A stretch of DNA of 64,000 nucleotides from the NCBI GenBank assembly GCA_030248065.1, contig JASAMV010004329.1, positions 161,794-225,793 of the forward strand, written 5' to 3'. The translations under genes and the position numbers were made by a program. The notes beneath the pieces are model-generated. The model was given only the letters and a program-made list of their open reading frames with translations, was not told where the DNA came from and searched no databases. The DNA comes from Rhynchonema sp. JSB1_4 (Eukaryota; Nematoda; Chromadorea; Monhysterida; Xyalidae). Of the stretch, positions 25,492 to 37,596 are shown in pieces (position 1 is the stretch's first letter; every line of letters begins with the position of its first letter).

Positions 25492-26295
25492 CAGTGTTGG
25501 AGGTGAAGGGGGTAGCCCCCCAGTACAGTAGGTATCCCCCTCGCCTGCTACAGTAGGTATCCCCCCGATGTTTGGCATGGTACAGTAGGTATCCCCCGAT
25601 TTTCACCCAGGTACAGTAGGTATCCCCCTGATTTTGCCCCAAAAGTGTTATTTTTTGACCAAAATGACCAAAATTAGTGTAAAATCAGTGGTTTTTACCT
25701 CAAGTCAGTGTAGTTCCTGGGGGGGAGGGGGGACCCCCCCTCGGGTACGTCTGTTCCCCCTCCGAGGTACGCCTGCCCCACTGTTCCCCCTCCGGGTACG
25801 TCTGCTCCCCCAATTTTTTCCTAAAATGGGCAAATTTAGGCCTAAAATAGGCATTTTTAGGCCAAAAATAGGTAAACCTTAGGTGAAACCTCCAAAAAAA
25901 CGCCAAAATACCCTTTTTATAGGGGATTTTTCGCAAAAGAAGGCAAAAATAGTCCAATTTTTAGACCTCAAAAAATGACTTTTTTCCGTCCCCCCCCCCA
26001 AATTGGGACTTCCCCCCCCCCCAGGTAGGTACGTCTGTTCCCCCTCCGAAAATAGTGGAGGGTACGTCTGTTCCCCCTCCGGACCAGGAACTACACTGCC
26101 TCAAGTCACCCAAGACTCGCGCCTAAGTACTACGTTTTCACACGATTCCACACATAATAAGAACATTAAAAATTTTCACCCAAAAACCTAACCTTCCCCC
26201 TAGGTACATAACCCCCCAGGCCATCGGCTCTGGTACAGTAGGTATCCCCCCTCTCCGAGCCCGAGGTATCCCCCTCCAGAGTACCTCCAACACTG
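25492..26295. mobile_element. hAT-like MITE, CAGTGTTGGAGG family, hosts a guest
   Basis: Ends are CAGTGTTGGAGG and CCTCCAACACTG, with exact duplication ATTACGTC (25484-25491 and 26296-26303). The GTACAGTAGGTATCCCCC word repeats at both ends. The guest at 25706-26098 interrupts the core. Confidence 0.93.
25706..26098. mobile_element. nested hAT-like MITE, TIR CAGTGTAGTTCCTGG
   Basis: It is flanked by exact CCTCAAGT (25698-25705 and 26099-26106). The subterminal word GGTACGTCTGTTCCCCCTCC is present at both ends. It belongs to the same family as 12343-12721. Confidence 0.93.
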
Positions 26296-26565
26296 ATTAC
26301 GTCCAAACCGCCTTTTTAGTTACAGAAGCATAAGCATGTTAGAGCTATTCTGAATGAAAAAATGAAAAAATTGACCATTTTGTTGGTGTACGGCAAAGTT
26401 CGTCGAAAATAGGCAAAATTTTGACAAGTTTACTTTTTTCGATTTTTCCGGATTTCTTTCCTTTTTTTCCGCCGTTACCTTTTTTATTTTGTTGCCACTT
26501 TTTTCCTCCGCGACAGAAGGAAAAAATGAAAAAATTTTTTCATGAGTACCCACCTCTCTGACCAA

Positions 26566-26715
26566 TGTAGTACTTAGCCAGGGTGTTGACGGTAGATAGA
26601 TTGGGACCCGAAATGTGTTGACGATAGGTAGATGACCCAAGTCCGAAATCTGGGGGGTCGACCCAAACTTATTGACGGTAGATAAATGGTTAGCGACTAG
26701 CGCGCGATTTTTTGC
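26566..26715. mobile_element. truncated copy of the TGTTGACGATAGATAGAT element family
   Basis: It begins AATGTAGTACTTAGCCAGGG and has four diverged copies of TGTTGACGATAGATAGAT, then stops near the GCGCGCGATTTTTTGCC core motif. The complete relatives are at 43604-44087 and 52810-53295. Confidence 0.75.
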
Positions 26716-27170
26716 CCATTAACTGAAAAAAAACGTTTTTTTTCGAAAAAAACGGAACAAAACCGTTTTTCCGGAGCTCGGTAATTTTCGAGAATAAATT
26801 GCCCGGAAAAATAGAAAAATAAAAATGGTAATTTATTTTTCAGAGAAAATGTGTTTTCGGTCCGAAAATGGAGAGAAAATTTCTTGGGGCTTTGAAACTA
26901 TGTTATAAAATCGTTCTAAAAGGCCTAAAACAGCTGAAAGCTGCCCTTTTTCGAGCCTGAAACATGCAGGCGGGGTTTAACAACCATAAGCAAAGCAAAA
27001 CTTGCTCAAAAATGGGTGTTTTTGACTTCGGAATTCCTTAAGTACTGGTAACTTGTTTGGAAAAAACTCACCAAAAAACAGGTTCAGAAAAATCTCAAAA
27101 TTATGACAAAAATCAAATCGGGCCGGGCCGATTGCGACCTCTGAAGTGAAGTGAAACAAGCACAGCCCTG
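26716..27170. repeat. diverged repeat related to the TATACT MITEs
   Basis: It contains AAAAAAACGTTTTTTTTCG words, a GGAATTCCTTAAGTACTGG block and a GGCCTAAAACAGCTGAAA stretch that recur at 44320-44730. It is related to the elements at 6018, 7207 and 19037. No ends were defined. Confidence 0.5.
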
Positions 27171-27176
27171 CCCCCC

Positions 27177-27571
27177 CATAGTAGTGGCTGGGGGGGGGTT
27201 GGGGGGTTACCCCCTCTGAGTACTTACCTACCACAAAACCCGAGGGGGGTTGGGGGTTGAGTACTTACCTCTCACAACTAATCCAAATCATACCTCTCAA
27301 AGCAATTTTATACCTTAAGGCAAAAATCGGTGTTTTTCGACCTTGTTTTCCCAAAAAATTGCGCGCTCACCCACCCATAATACCTATTTTTAGGCGATTT
27401 TCGGCGAAAATTTGGAAAAAGTACTATTTTTTACCTCAATTTTTGGCCAAGATTGTATCACAAAAACGGTGTTTTTTCGCCTTTTTGGGTGACCAAAATC
27501 ATACCTCTCACGCTTCTGGTCCCAACCCCGCATCATACTTACCTCCCACACATGGGCCTGCCACTACATTG
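27177..27571. mobile_element. hAT-like MITE, CATAGTAGTGGCTGG family
   Basis: It starts CATAGTAGTGGCTGGGG and ends GGCCTGCCACTACATTG. It has the TACCTCTCACAA words and the same core as 10132-10553. It sits in a C run, so its duplication cannot be read exactly. Confidence 0.8.
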
Positions 27572-27766
27572 CCCCCCCCCCAAAAATACAGCCCCCCAAA
27601 AGGGGTCAGTGAAAAAATAGGGCCCCCAAAAATACAGCCCCCCAACTTGGAACTCCCCGCTTGGGGGTCGTAAAGTCAACTTCTTGTATAAGACACCTTA
27701 TGTACAACGTTTGTGGTTGAGTATATGTTGACGTAAAGCCTTTTATGGAAGATTTGCATGCACCTA

Positions 27767-28172
27767 CCGTATTGTCGGAAATAGAACCCGGGGGGTCTAT
27801 TTTTTCACTGGGGTCATTTTGGGGGGGTTCAATTATTGGGGGGATATATTTTTCATTTGGCCTCCCGACCAAAAAAATCACTTAATAATGCCCCTAAAAA
27901 TGGCCTGTTTAGGGTATTTTCTGCCTTTAACAGCGTTAATTATGCTTAAAAAGCCGTATTCTGCTGAAACGCAAGCTTAAACAACGTTTGACACAACAAC
28001 ACAGCCTTACCATACCATTAATCAGTGCAGTGGTACGACGGTGAAGGTTGAGGTGGGGTTCTATTAATGGGGTGTCAATTAATGGGGGGTTCTATTTTTG
28101 ATTTCGAGCCATTTGGGTGGGGTTCAATTAATGGGGGGTCAATTAATGGGGGGTCTATTTCCGACAATACGG
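27767..28172. mobile_element. TA-flanked MITE, TIR CCGTATTGTCGGAAATAGA
   Basis: Ends are CCGTATTGTCGGAAATAGA and TCTATTTCCGACAATACGG, flanked by TA (27765-27766 and 28173-28174). The empty site, GCACC-TA-AAAACACTC, is visible in the relative near 16700. The interior repeats GGGGGTCAATTAATGG-type words. A second copy enters at 63649. Confidence 0.9.
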
Positions 28173-28417
28173 TAAAAACACTCAATAATGAAATTCAAAT
28201 TTCAAATTTTATTTAAATGACCAACACCCTGACAGAACTCCATTTTAGGGGCATTTTTGGGAACATTTTTTGAGATTTTGGACAGCGAAGAAATACAGCC
28301 CCCCAAAAATACAGCCCCCTAAACGTGGTCAGTGAAAAAATACCGTGCCGAGAAGACTGATTATAAATAAAACGGATTAAACGGGTTTTCCGGATTAAAC
28401 GGATTTTTGCGTGCTGG

Positions 28418-28728
28418 AGGGAAGACTGATTATGGACTGGAAAATAAAACGGATTAAACGGAATCCAGCTGTAACTTAGTCCTGAACCAAGACTTGGGCT
28501 TAGGCTTGAGCTCAGGTTTAGGCTTAGGCTTAGGCTCACGTTTGCGCACATATTTAGGGTTGAGCGTTGACTCAGGCTTAAACTTAGGCTTGGGCTTAGG
28601 CTGAATACATGCATGGCATGCATAGCACTCGTAATCAGCCTTCCCGGGAAACGGCCCTGGGGGGAAGGCTGATTATGCGGATTCCGTTTAATCCGTTTTA
28701 TTTTCAAATCCATAATCAGTCTTCCCCC
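28418..28728. mobile_element. palindromic element with AAGACTGATTAT ends
   Basis: The left arm, starting near GGGAAGACTGATTATGGA, and its inverse at about 28676-28728 share about 50 bases, including AAAATAAAACGGATTAAACG. Further AAGACTGATTAT copies lie outside at about 28350 and 28770, so nested or tandem ends are likely. The interior carries degenerate TTAGGC repeats. Exact borders are uncertain. Confidence 0.6.
28495..28602. repeat. degenerate TTAGGC repeats
   Basis: About eight TTAGGC units are mixed with variants such as TTGGGC and TTGAGC, in two short runs. They are again inside a transposon-like palindrome. Confidence 0.7.
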
Positions 28729-28819
28729 CAGAGCCTCTGCAGGGTGCACTAATTACAATGGTAATCAGTCTTCCATCAACCAAAAATACAGCCACCCCCA
28801 GTATTTTAGATTTTACGGT

Positions 28820-30112
28820 ACACGTGCGTTTCTCTTTCTTTCATTTTCGAAGTGCGTGGAACCGGAACATGATTGGATCTGTCCAAGCCAGCTTCAGAAA
28901 CAAGTGTCTCATGTGACCGTTTGGATGCATGCCATACATAAAGTATACATGACACACAGGGCCGTATCAACCTTGCAGGCAAGCGCTAAGACGAGAGACT
29001 AATTATACGGAAATACACCCAACGGAACACGCGTCCACGAAAGATATAGCCGTTTTTCGTCGTGGCTGTGTTTCACTTGGTTCCGACTGGTGTCTAAGCC
29101 TAAGCCCAACCACAAGTCTAAGCCTAAGCCTGAATTGGAAGCCTAAAACTAAAGAATGGGACCATGCCTAAGCAACAGATGGATTTCCGTGTAATTGTTC
29201 AACCTTGCCTAAAGCAAGTCCATGACAAGTCTATGACAACTCGTTGCCATGGCGGTTGCCCGCAAAGTTGATAAGGCCCATGGTTTAAACCTACTGTACG
29301 TGGCCTCGATTCCGCGGCCACGCAACAGATCCAGGGGATCGGCATTCCTAAAAAAGGCCACTAATCTTGCATTGGACCTTGAGTTGTATGCGTGTGAACA
29401 GATGAAATTTCATAATGCAAGCTCCGCAACAATACGCCACTAATCGTAAATTGAAAAGGATATTTTGGTCCTTCATACACCAATTTGAACTATTTTGGTA
29501 AACTTACTTGGTTGAAAAATCGACGGCCTATAAAAAATAAATCCCTCGTGGGAACTTTTAGAACCCTCGTAGGCCGTGGAAAATTTTCCCCTTAGGCCGC
29601 CCTCAGACAAACGCGAAAAGCGAAAAGCAAAAAGTTTTTCAGCGTAGTCATCATCCACAACGCACGCCAAACAGCCTCTGAAACATTTTGTTTGAGCATC
29701 GCTGTGATTTAGGCCTCTGGTTAAGGAGTTGCTGTTGTACTGAACTTTTCGCTTTTCGCGTTTGTCTGAGTGCGGCCTTAGAGTGGAAAACTGCGCTATT
29801 CATTCAGAACACCACAATCACACCCCAGTGTTTCGGCCTATCTTCCTTGACAAATTTACTGGTCGAGGACATCCTCAGAAGGAAGCCGGATGTAATACGT
29901 TGGGACTGATTACCTGGGCGTCTGAGCATCGGCCTGTCGTATTTTCATGTGCAGCGCAGTGTTTCCCATGTCGAGAATTTGAATGCATCAGTTTTATTGA
30001 GCTTTATAAATTTAGCACATGAGCACAAATTCATCGTCTAATATATGTAGTTAATACTGTAAAATCATAATAAATCTAGCTCGCCAGCCAAGGCCAAGAC
30101 TATACTCTTTTA
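28820..30112. other. no gene seen; short inverse TTAGGC run
   Basis: GCCTAA units (inverse TTAGGC) occur at about 29096-29145. The rest shows no coding homology. The right part should hold the 3-prime UTR of the minus-strand transporter. Confidence 0.45.
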
Positions 30113-33100
30113 TCAGAACTTGTACAAGATGCCGCGTTTGTAGGCGACCGCCTCGCCCTGTTTCAATGACTCGGCGGTTTTCAGCGGCACCAATCGTTTG
30201 TAGAAGATCAAAATGGCGATAATGCTGACGGACAGTAGGACGATCTCAAAGCCCCATGAATACTGAGGGCCGAACGAACTGAACAACCAGGTGATGAACA
30301 GGGGTGATGCGGTCAGACTGAAACATCCAACCATCGACAGCAAACCTTGCATTGTGCCCTGAAATGAAAAAGGTGGGGCTAGAGCATCTTTGAGGAGTTG
30401 CTTGCTCCCAGATTTGTCACAGTTAGAGCATCTTTGAGGAGTTGCTTGCTCCCAGATTTGTCACATCTTTAAGGTGTCAAAACAGAACCAGTGCACGGTG
30501 GAGAGGTGTTTGTCTGATCGTGAGTGGAATCATTGAGCATGGCACAAGCGGTTTATAAAATACAACAATGAACCAAACAGACCTGCATTCTGGCACCTAA
30601 TATTCGCGAATAAAGCACGTTGACGGGCACCAAAATGTTGACAAAACCAAATGGAATGAGCACCTCGAACGCTGTGAACAGAACGGGCAGTGGAACCTGC
30701 GCAGAATGACCACGCTGATGTTTCACTACGACGGCTGGTGTGCAATTTGGTGGCATCAGCGTTAAGTTTTGTCGGGTGGGTAATTTTTTATGTGGGCTCG
30801 ATGTTTTTTTTTCATTTTCTGGCTTTGATCCACATAGCGTCAATCACAAATGCCCTAATTTTACGCTGGTCTCAAAAATGTTACCGAATATTTTTACATC
30901 TACAATTCACATGGGCGCTCGTCAAACCCAATTTTGATGTCAGCAAAGTGCACGTCGGCTAATGTGTTACAGTATGTTTGACGTTTAAGGCCAAAAGCAC
31001 TCACTTTGGGCGTCCATTGGCACCAGTCGTATTCAATGGGACAACCGACTGGTTGAGCGGTGGTCGATGTTGGCAATGGTGTGGTGGAGGGATTGGCTGA
31101 TTCGTTGACCGATGCCGGTGTCGGACTGCTCGCTGAACACATTCACTGATTATACAACGTAAACAACTTTGTCGTGCCCAAAACTCAAAGGCAAGAACAC
31201 GAAAGTATACAATTCGTGATTATCACTTACGCGTCGGTGTCGATTGATAGTCGATGTGTCCGGTGTAAATGAACGGCCACGGGAATGTGACGAGATGGTA
31301 GACCAGAAAGCTGGACATGCCCATCAAGGCCGACCAACGTGGGTCACTGTGCAGAGAGAGCAAACCATTTAGAAAAACATAAACTGAGAAGATGAAACAT
31401 CAGCTCAAGGTGGTCCAACATTCGTCTGAGTCGTGTTGCACCGATGGTGAGGTAGCTGATGCACAAAATCGCGCCCCCAACAGCGATCAGGTATCCGGTA
31501 TATTCAATGGCCTCCTCATAAGTCCAGTCATACATGATCATGCAGTAGGGTGAAAGAATGCTGCAAGAATAGAATCAAGACTGTTACATGGTTATGAAAC
31601 ATCTGCTTGATTGTGAACAAAGCACTGACGCCATTGTGTGTGATTGAACGGTGAAGGCAGTGAACCAGACCAGGAAGCATACGCCGACAGCGATGAAGTC
31701 GAATTTCGGCAAAACGAAATATTTACCTGAATTCCGAAGTTCAGTGGACATGAGACTGGAATAACAGCATGGAACATCACAAACTCGAACACCACTGACT
31801 TTCCTTCACTTCGCTCGGCACCACACCCGAATAATGTTCGGTGAAGGCGAATGTCGCTATGAGCAGCACTGCAGTCGTGCAACACGCACTAACTAGGGCG
31901 GGCGCGGTGTACATGTTCAGATGCAAAATCCCAATGTCGTATCCCGGATAGCCGAATGTCGAAAATGCGATTTGGAACACTGGAATCATCTGATTGTAAT
32001 CAGGCGACTAAACTGACAGTCAAATGCATGAAACATTAGTGAAACAGCCAACCCGGTCCGAGTGCAATGCCGGCCATGCTCAAGGCGAAGTTGAATGACA
32101 TGGCCCGGTACTTGTCGTCACCGGTGCTACCCGTCGCCACGTACGCGCGCAACACCGGCATACAACCTGTGATCACAAATAAAATTGGCATGCCATTACG
32201 GCATCAAGGTTGAAATCGGCAAGCGGATCTCGTCACGTGAGTTTTGATATGACCTGTTTGGCCATTTGTCAAGAATTGAAAATTTGACCGGCGTAATCAT
32301 TGTCAGTATGAGGTAGGAACACGTTTACGCTCGTCGATTTATCATCGACGATCAAAGATATCGACGTGGTCGGACCGTGATTTTAGCAAAATGGATAGCG
32401 TAATTTGTTAGATCATTATGTTGCTACTCAAGTCAATCAATCTTGCGTCAACCGACCAGTGCCACATCCCATCACTGCACGTCCGATCAGCACGATCCAA
32501 TGACGCAGATACAGGTGCGACTCGGGGATCTGTGAGCGACACGTAATCACAATATACCATTTTGTTCAGTGGCACATTTTTTCTATTTATTGTTTATTCC
32601 GCAAAAGTGAGCAGATAAACGCGGAATGCAAAATGCGAAAATTTATCATTCCGTATTTATCTAATCGCAGCCCAAAGTAGACAAGACTGTGCCACCAACC
32701 TGTTCAGCGGAGCAATACGTCAAATTGCCAACAATCATCAGCACGCAGCCACACACGATCGGCGGCCGGACTGCTTTGATCGCATTCGCCCATCGGCCGT
32801 ATAAAGGGGCTGTCCAACCTGTGAACAAAATGAAACATTACAATGACAAGAATGCAGGAATTATGAAACAGAACGCGGGTGTTCCTCCCCCAACCTTGGT
32901 CGAATGACGCGGCCGCAATCACGGCACTGAAGAAACCCTGGCTCACCGTCTGGTTGGTAATCTGAAGCAGCAGGTGACTTCATGCTGACAAAATACGGAC
33001 AGAACAGCGGCTAAAAATGGGATCTTGGACATGGCTTTGGCTTCCATACTACCCCGAAATTTTTCGAAATCGGTCTTTCGGTGACTACTTTTTGTCAAAC

Positions 33101-33409
33101 CGCATTTTTTGTGCGCGTCACGTCGCTCCACTTTCTCTGGCTTAAACCGATCCAACCTGCAGCAAATATGGCCAGATGGCCGTCATGAACACGGCGAGTT
33201 GAATGGCGGTGAGGAAATTGATGAAATTCACTGTCCATAGCGATCGCCAGTTGGTCTTCTGTGATGCGAGTGCCTCTTCAGTGGTGGTCGGTGGCCAGAG
33301 CTCATTCGCACTACTCGTGTCCGGACCGTAGCTTGACAGAGAAAGATCGGGCCTGGCAGTGAGTGAAGAGTTTGATGTCACGCTCACACGTTTATAGGCC
33401 ACAACCAGA
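30113..33409 (-). CDS. MFSD8-like major facilitator transporter, paralog 1, start missing
   Basis: This is a multi-pass membrane carrier of the major facilitator superfamily. The overall sequence pattern best suits MFSD8 (CLN7, a lysosomal membrane protein). That subfamily call is from memory of the family and is moderate. Twelve phase-consistent exons run 33157-33409, 32895-32961, 32700-32818, 32457-32529, 32053-32166, 31800-31979, 31630-31726, 31420-31560, 31231-31346, 31005-31132, 30583-30696 and 30113-30358. They cover about 549 codons, ending GILYKF. Motifs shared with the plus-strand paralog include KTNWRSLW, PLYGRW, RAYVATG, YFVLPKFDF, LVTFPWPF, SRILGARMQG and WLFSSFGPQYSWG. A loop rich in Ser, Thr and Pro precedes a cysteine-bearing segment. 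The first exon with ATG was not found; the frame upstream of 33409 reaches a stop. Eleven donors were read and nine have a pyrimidine at +3. Confidence 0.88.
30381..30465. repeat. two-copy 44-bp direct repeat in an intron
   Basis: AGAGCATCTTTGAGGAGTTG and the following 21 bases occur at 30381-30421 and again at 30425-30465 with no visible change. It is a recent local duplication in the last intron of the minus-strand transporter. Confidence 0.85.
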
Positions 33410-36400
33410 CTATTGGTGATCGATAGCGGGCATTTGCTAAGTCACGAGACTTTCGGTACCACCGATAGTTTCATGCTCGTGCCGGGAAGACTGATCATTA
33501 ATAGCTGACTGACATGAGTAGTGCCTAACTAGCGTTGTATGTAACTGGATTGCCAATTAACAAATTTTAGGTTGACCGAAGCTTGCGCCGTTTGAGAATC
33601 TCAACACACGAGATCACCTCACCACGAATGGACCATTGGTGTTAGGTAAAATGTAGATTGATATGACACATTGTATTGTCACTGGTCCCTCCTCTCACCA
33701 ACTTTGACAATGTTGAAACTGTAGTCTGGGTTGGGGTGGGACTCGGCTGGCCTGAATCCATTCTGTTGGTCTTGTCGCACCGAGTCAGTCTGTCACGTGA
33801 CCAAATTGCAACTGCACGTGAGTTTTTCTTAGCACATTGGGTCTCCGAGTTTTCTGATCGCAACCAATTTCGTCATTTTTTTGTTCATGATGGGCGCGGG
33901 CAATGTGCGATGTTTCTCTCCGGTAATTTCCGCAGGAAACTGGAACCTTTGCATACCTATAGTTAGTTTGAAACACCCAACATCCCTGATGTACGGCTAT
34001 GTATTTGATTTTTTGTGAAACAATGAAGCGCGCAAGCACTACCGCGTCATATAGAATGTCATACGACGTCAACTGACTGCACTTTCTAATTGAGGGTCTA
34101 GAAACGGAAATTCAAAGATTGTAAAAGTCGGTGAAAAACCGTCCGTTCACCGCTTGTTTTGTGTTCTCGTTATCAGCAAAATTAACGGTTAAATAAAATT
34201 TAGCTGTTGTTCTGGGGTTGACAAGATCGGACCTAGTATCATGCTGTGTATTGACCTGAACGTGACCATCATCCGATTTTATGCAAATTCTGCTGCAATC
34301 AATTTTATTTGCCTCCCCAGAACTGGTGATAAGACATAAAATGAGAACAGTGTTAATTCAAGAAAACAGTGTCTGGGAACGTAATGTAATGTATAGATGC
34401 TTAGCACCCTTGCTTGCCACATCCCACACAACAACGTTATCACTCGTAGGGCGCTTCGACTAGGCTTAGCATCCGGTCCGGGCCTTACGAATTCTGCACG
34501 GGGATAGGGTACGGGAACGGAGCTGAGCCTACATACATACAATGTTCACCCCCTCACCCGGCCTAAGGACAACATAATCCAAACCCGCGAGGATTCCAAG
34601 CGATGTTTTTGGTGTTGGGATTTTTGCGACTTGCATCATACAGAAAGTACCTACATACATGCGTTTATGATCATGACATGATCATGATTATGATCATGAC
34701 AGAACCTTTTGGAAGCATTCAACGCAGCATACCAATTTCTAAATTCGAAAGTTGTTTGCGTGGTGCGTGTTGTTTTGTGGTCAGGTAATTATTCATCCAG
34801 TTATTTCTGTAAAGCACATTGGTATTACGGTATTTCATTCAGTTCTGCAAGTATAAAAATAACCACAACGATATAATGTGTTGATCTCACAGAAATTGGC
34901 TTCTGGTGAGCTGAATTCAAAGTTTTCCCGAGCACACATGTACAGAAACATTGGTTGATGGGGCCCTAGAAAACTCTTGCCCCTGGGCCTTTACAAGAAT
35001 GAGATTCGTTCAAGCGACTGCGACGAATATGCATTTCGGGGTTTGAGTGTGCTCCGCCCCCGCAGGCAGGTGCCCGATTGATAAACCGCTCGCTCTGGCC
35101 CGCTGTTTGCAAGTTCGTGGGGTTTGTCATTGCATTGGTGATTATCAGGTGAAATGTCGTTACCAAAGCACAGTGAGGGCCGCTGTACCTCGGTGTACGT
35201 ACCCGGTGTATGTATATTATTGGCCTATGGCTTACATACTGTACGCGTGCATGTACCTGTGGTACCAATATATTAGATACAGTCCGTGACGCATTATGTG
35301 GCCTGTATATACATAACACATTCAATATATCACGTGACAGAGCTGACCCGGGCACAAGGTCTCAATGAAATTGCGCTCCATTCATGGTCGCGTGTGCCAG
35401 CCAGGTTTTCGCCTGATTGAAAAACCTGAAAGAAGAACACGAAAATTGTGCCAGGCGACTGCGCCTGTCCATCAGCGTCTTGTAAATGGGCACTTTAGGA
35501 CGGGACATTTGCAAATTCGATCCATTTGTTGCGCGGTGTCGCTTTCTATTTTTGGGTATTGTTTTACATTACGTGGTAACCAGCCGCAATTACCGCTTTG
35601 CGGTAAGTACATTCATGTGTCGGTAACAAGTTTATTGTATTGCACTTCCGAAGCTTTGCCCCAGCAGTGATTTTGGGCCTGGACCAGGATAAGCGCACTG
35701 AACCTTGGGTTGGGTTTGGTCTTTCAGGTGACCTGCATTATACGTACTTGGTACTTACGTTTCTTTTTGGTCAAGTGAAGAAACATGAACTGACCAAGCT
35801 GTCTAAACGTTGAATAACCGTAAACACTTTGTTCATGTGACTTGCTGGCGTCATTAACAGTTGAAAAACAAAGAACATGTACTGTAAACACCTAGAAGCT
35901 GATTAACCTGAGTTTACATACAATATGTAGAAGCCATTCGAGAATGTTTGCATTTTTTGCTAATGCGCTTTGTGCCTGCCTACAACCCGTGGAGCTCATT
36001 CTATCCTTAAGGCTCATGACGCCATAGTCCGTCACACATATAGCTCCATTACACACTTCAATTTGTTGACTGACAGGGCTTTCAGACACTATACCTAGTA
36101 CACACTAGGTTCGTGCGTTATTATTCATTTCGAATGAGATGTCACACGAGGACCACAGACGCACCCGTCATTTTTTAACAAGCTCATACCTTAGTACGCA
36201 GCATATACCTACATGCAGACCAGACACGAAAAACCAGCGTCTAAATTTGGAGGAACCCTCTCATCATTGACGTCACACAATTCGATACGCCGGTGGGATT
36301 TCGTTTCAGCGGCGCTGTTTTTTTTTCGTCAAATGAGCCAATGCGTTGTCTAAATACATTGTTTGCCAAGTCGTTATCAGACCTTTGGGCTTCTCCAGGT

Positions 36401-37248
36401 CTCGCGGGGGTGTGTAGGCTGCAATGTTAATTGTGCCTTCGACGCGACACCGCTGTTGCGCCCATTTTGGCACAACCATTTAACCAGCGTGCTGGCTCAT
36501 TTTTTCGCTAGAGTTATTCAGGTGCCGGGGATATGGTACGTATAGTCTTTCATTTTATTCTCGGTCCAAAGAAAGTATACAGCAAATGTTTCATCGCAAC
36601 AGCAGCCATCAAGCCACACGCATGTTTCGAGCCACGTTGTCGACCTGTTGGTTATCATCCACGACGATGACTGCTATTTTCAAGGCGTTGAAACATTTTC
36701 TGTATACCGCCTCAGGACTGTTATAAAACGGAAAGACTATATGTACAATTGCATTTGTTCAGGCTGTGGGACCCAGAAAACCAGTTGCCCACGTAAAAGA
36801 CCAAGACCCGGTCAGTGGGCACACGTGGACCAATTGTAGAATGGTTGACACGCAGTAAAATTTGATAAGACAGAATATCTGTACCGTGGGACGCACGTTG
36901 GTCGAGCGTGTCAAGCATTCTTCGCTAAGGTGCACCTGACTAGCCGCATGTTACTGCATAGTACGCTTTGTTAGAAGCACTATGAAACATCTGGCGTGCA
37001 TTCCGAGGCCGCGCGACACTGTTTGCCGGGCGTCAGGTGTTTTTAGGATTTTGCTGTCTATATGCGTCAATGTTTTTGAGTATGCAAAATGAAATCACAA
37101 CAACGACCGTACTACACTTCGCTGGTTTCAGACCACAAGCAAGCGGCAAATAATCGGTCAGTACTCCCAATAACGATGATCAAGTGCAAGGCGTCGTGTG
37201 ATTAGCGAGCTATACCATCCAACAGCAGCCCCGCACCAATCGCAGCCG
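33410..37248. other. no recognised gene; upstream of both the transporter and the peptide gene
   Basis: The first exon of the minus-strand transporter must lie here or beyond. A small palindromic cluster of TGATCATGA words is at about 34668-34700. The remaining frames have no family homology. Confidence 0.4.
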
Positions 37249-37596
37249 ATGTCGAGCAGCACCCTGTTCGTGGTGTCGATGTGCGTGCTGACATGTGTGT
37301 TGTGTCTCACCGCCACCACCGCGTCGCCATCATGCACCTGTGCCGGATGTCACGCGTACACTGCATTCCTCGAATGTGCACGCTGCTGCAGCGGATCGGT
37401 CAAACGGTCGACTACAAGCAACAATGATCATCATAAGTCACTAATTGATCAATATCAACATCCAATAATAATCGACGAACACATGCACAAACAACGATGC
37501 ATTGCATGCGACAGAGCAGCCTGTTCGGACCAATGGCTCACATCAGTCCAGTGCACGTTGTGCTGCAACACAGCGCAGCGCAGACTATGGGAATAG
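37249..37596 (+). CDS. small secreted cysteine-rich peptide precursor, two six-cysteine modules
   Basis: This single-exon frame has 115 residues. Residues 1-26 form a strong signal peptide (hydrophobic core with cleavage likely near TTASP). Two cysteine modules follow. Module 1, about residues 28-49, has spacing C-x-C-x2-C-x8-C-x2-CC. Module 2, about residues 84-107, has C-x2-C-x3-C-x9-C-x2-CC. A Lys-Arg site follows module 1, and basic pairs flank module 2. This is the plan of a neuropeptide or peptide hormone precursor. The C-x2-C-x3-C spacing followed by a CC resembles trissin-type peptides, but I cannot confirm that family. The start was chosen at the ATG that begins the signal peptide. 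It is located between two transporter paralogs with no obvious link. Confidence 0.6.
   Translation: MSSSTLFVVSMCVLTCVLCLTATTASPSCTCAGCHAYTAFLECARCCSGSVKRSTTSNNDHHKSLIDQYQHPIIIDEHMHKQRCIACDRAACSDQWLTSVQCTLCCNTAQRRLWE

Larger units (their letters stand above)
27575..28818. mobile_element. inverted relative of the 16506-17276 element, with two guests
   Basis: Blocks such as AAAAATACAGCCCCCC and GGGGTCAGTGAAAAAATA on both sides match the element at 16506-17276 in inverse orientation. The right end reads TTAGATTTTACGG before TA. The middle is interrupted by 27767-28172 and by an AAGACTGATTAT-type palindromic element. The left end lies against the C run of the preceding element. Confidence 0.7.
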
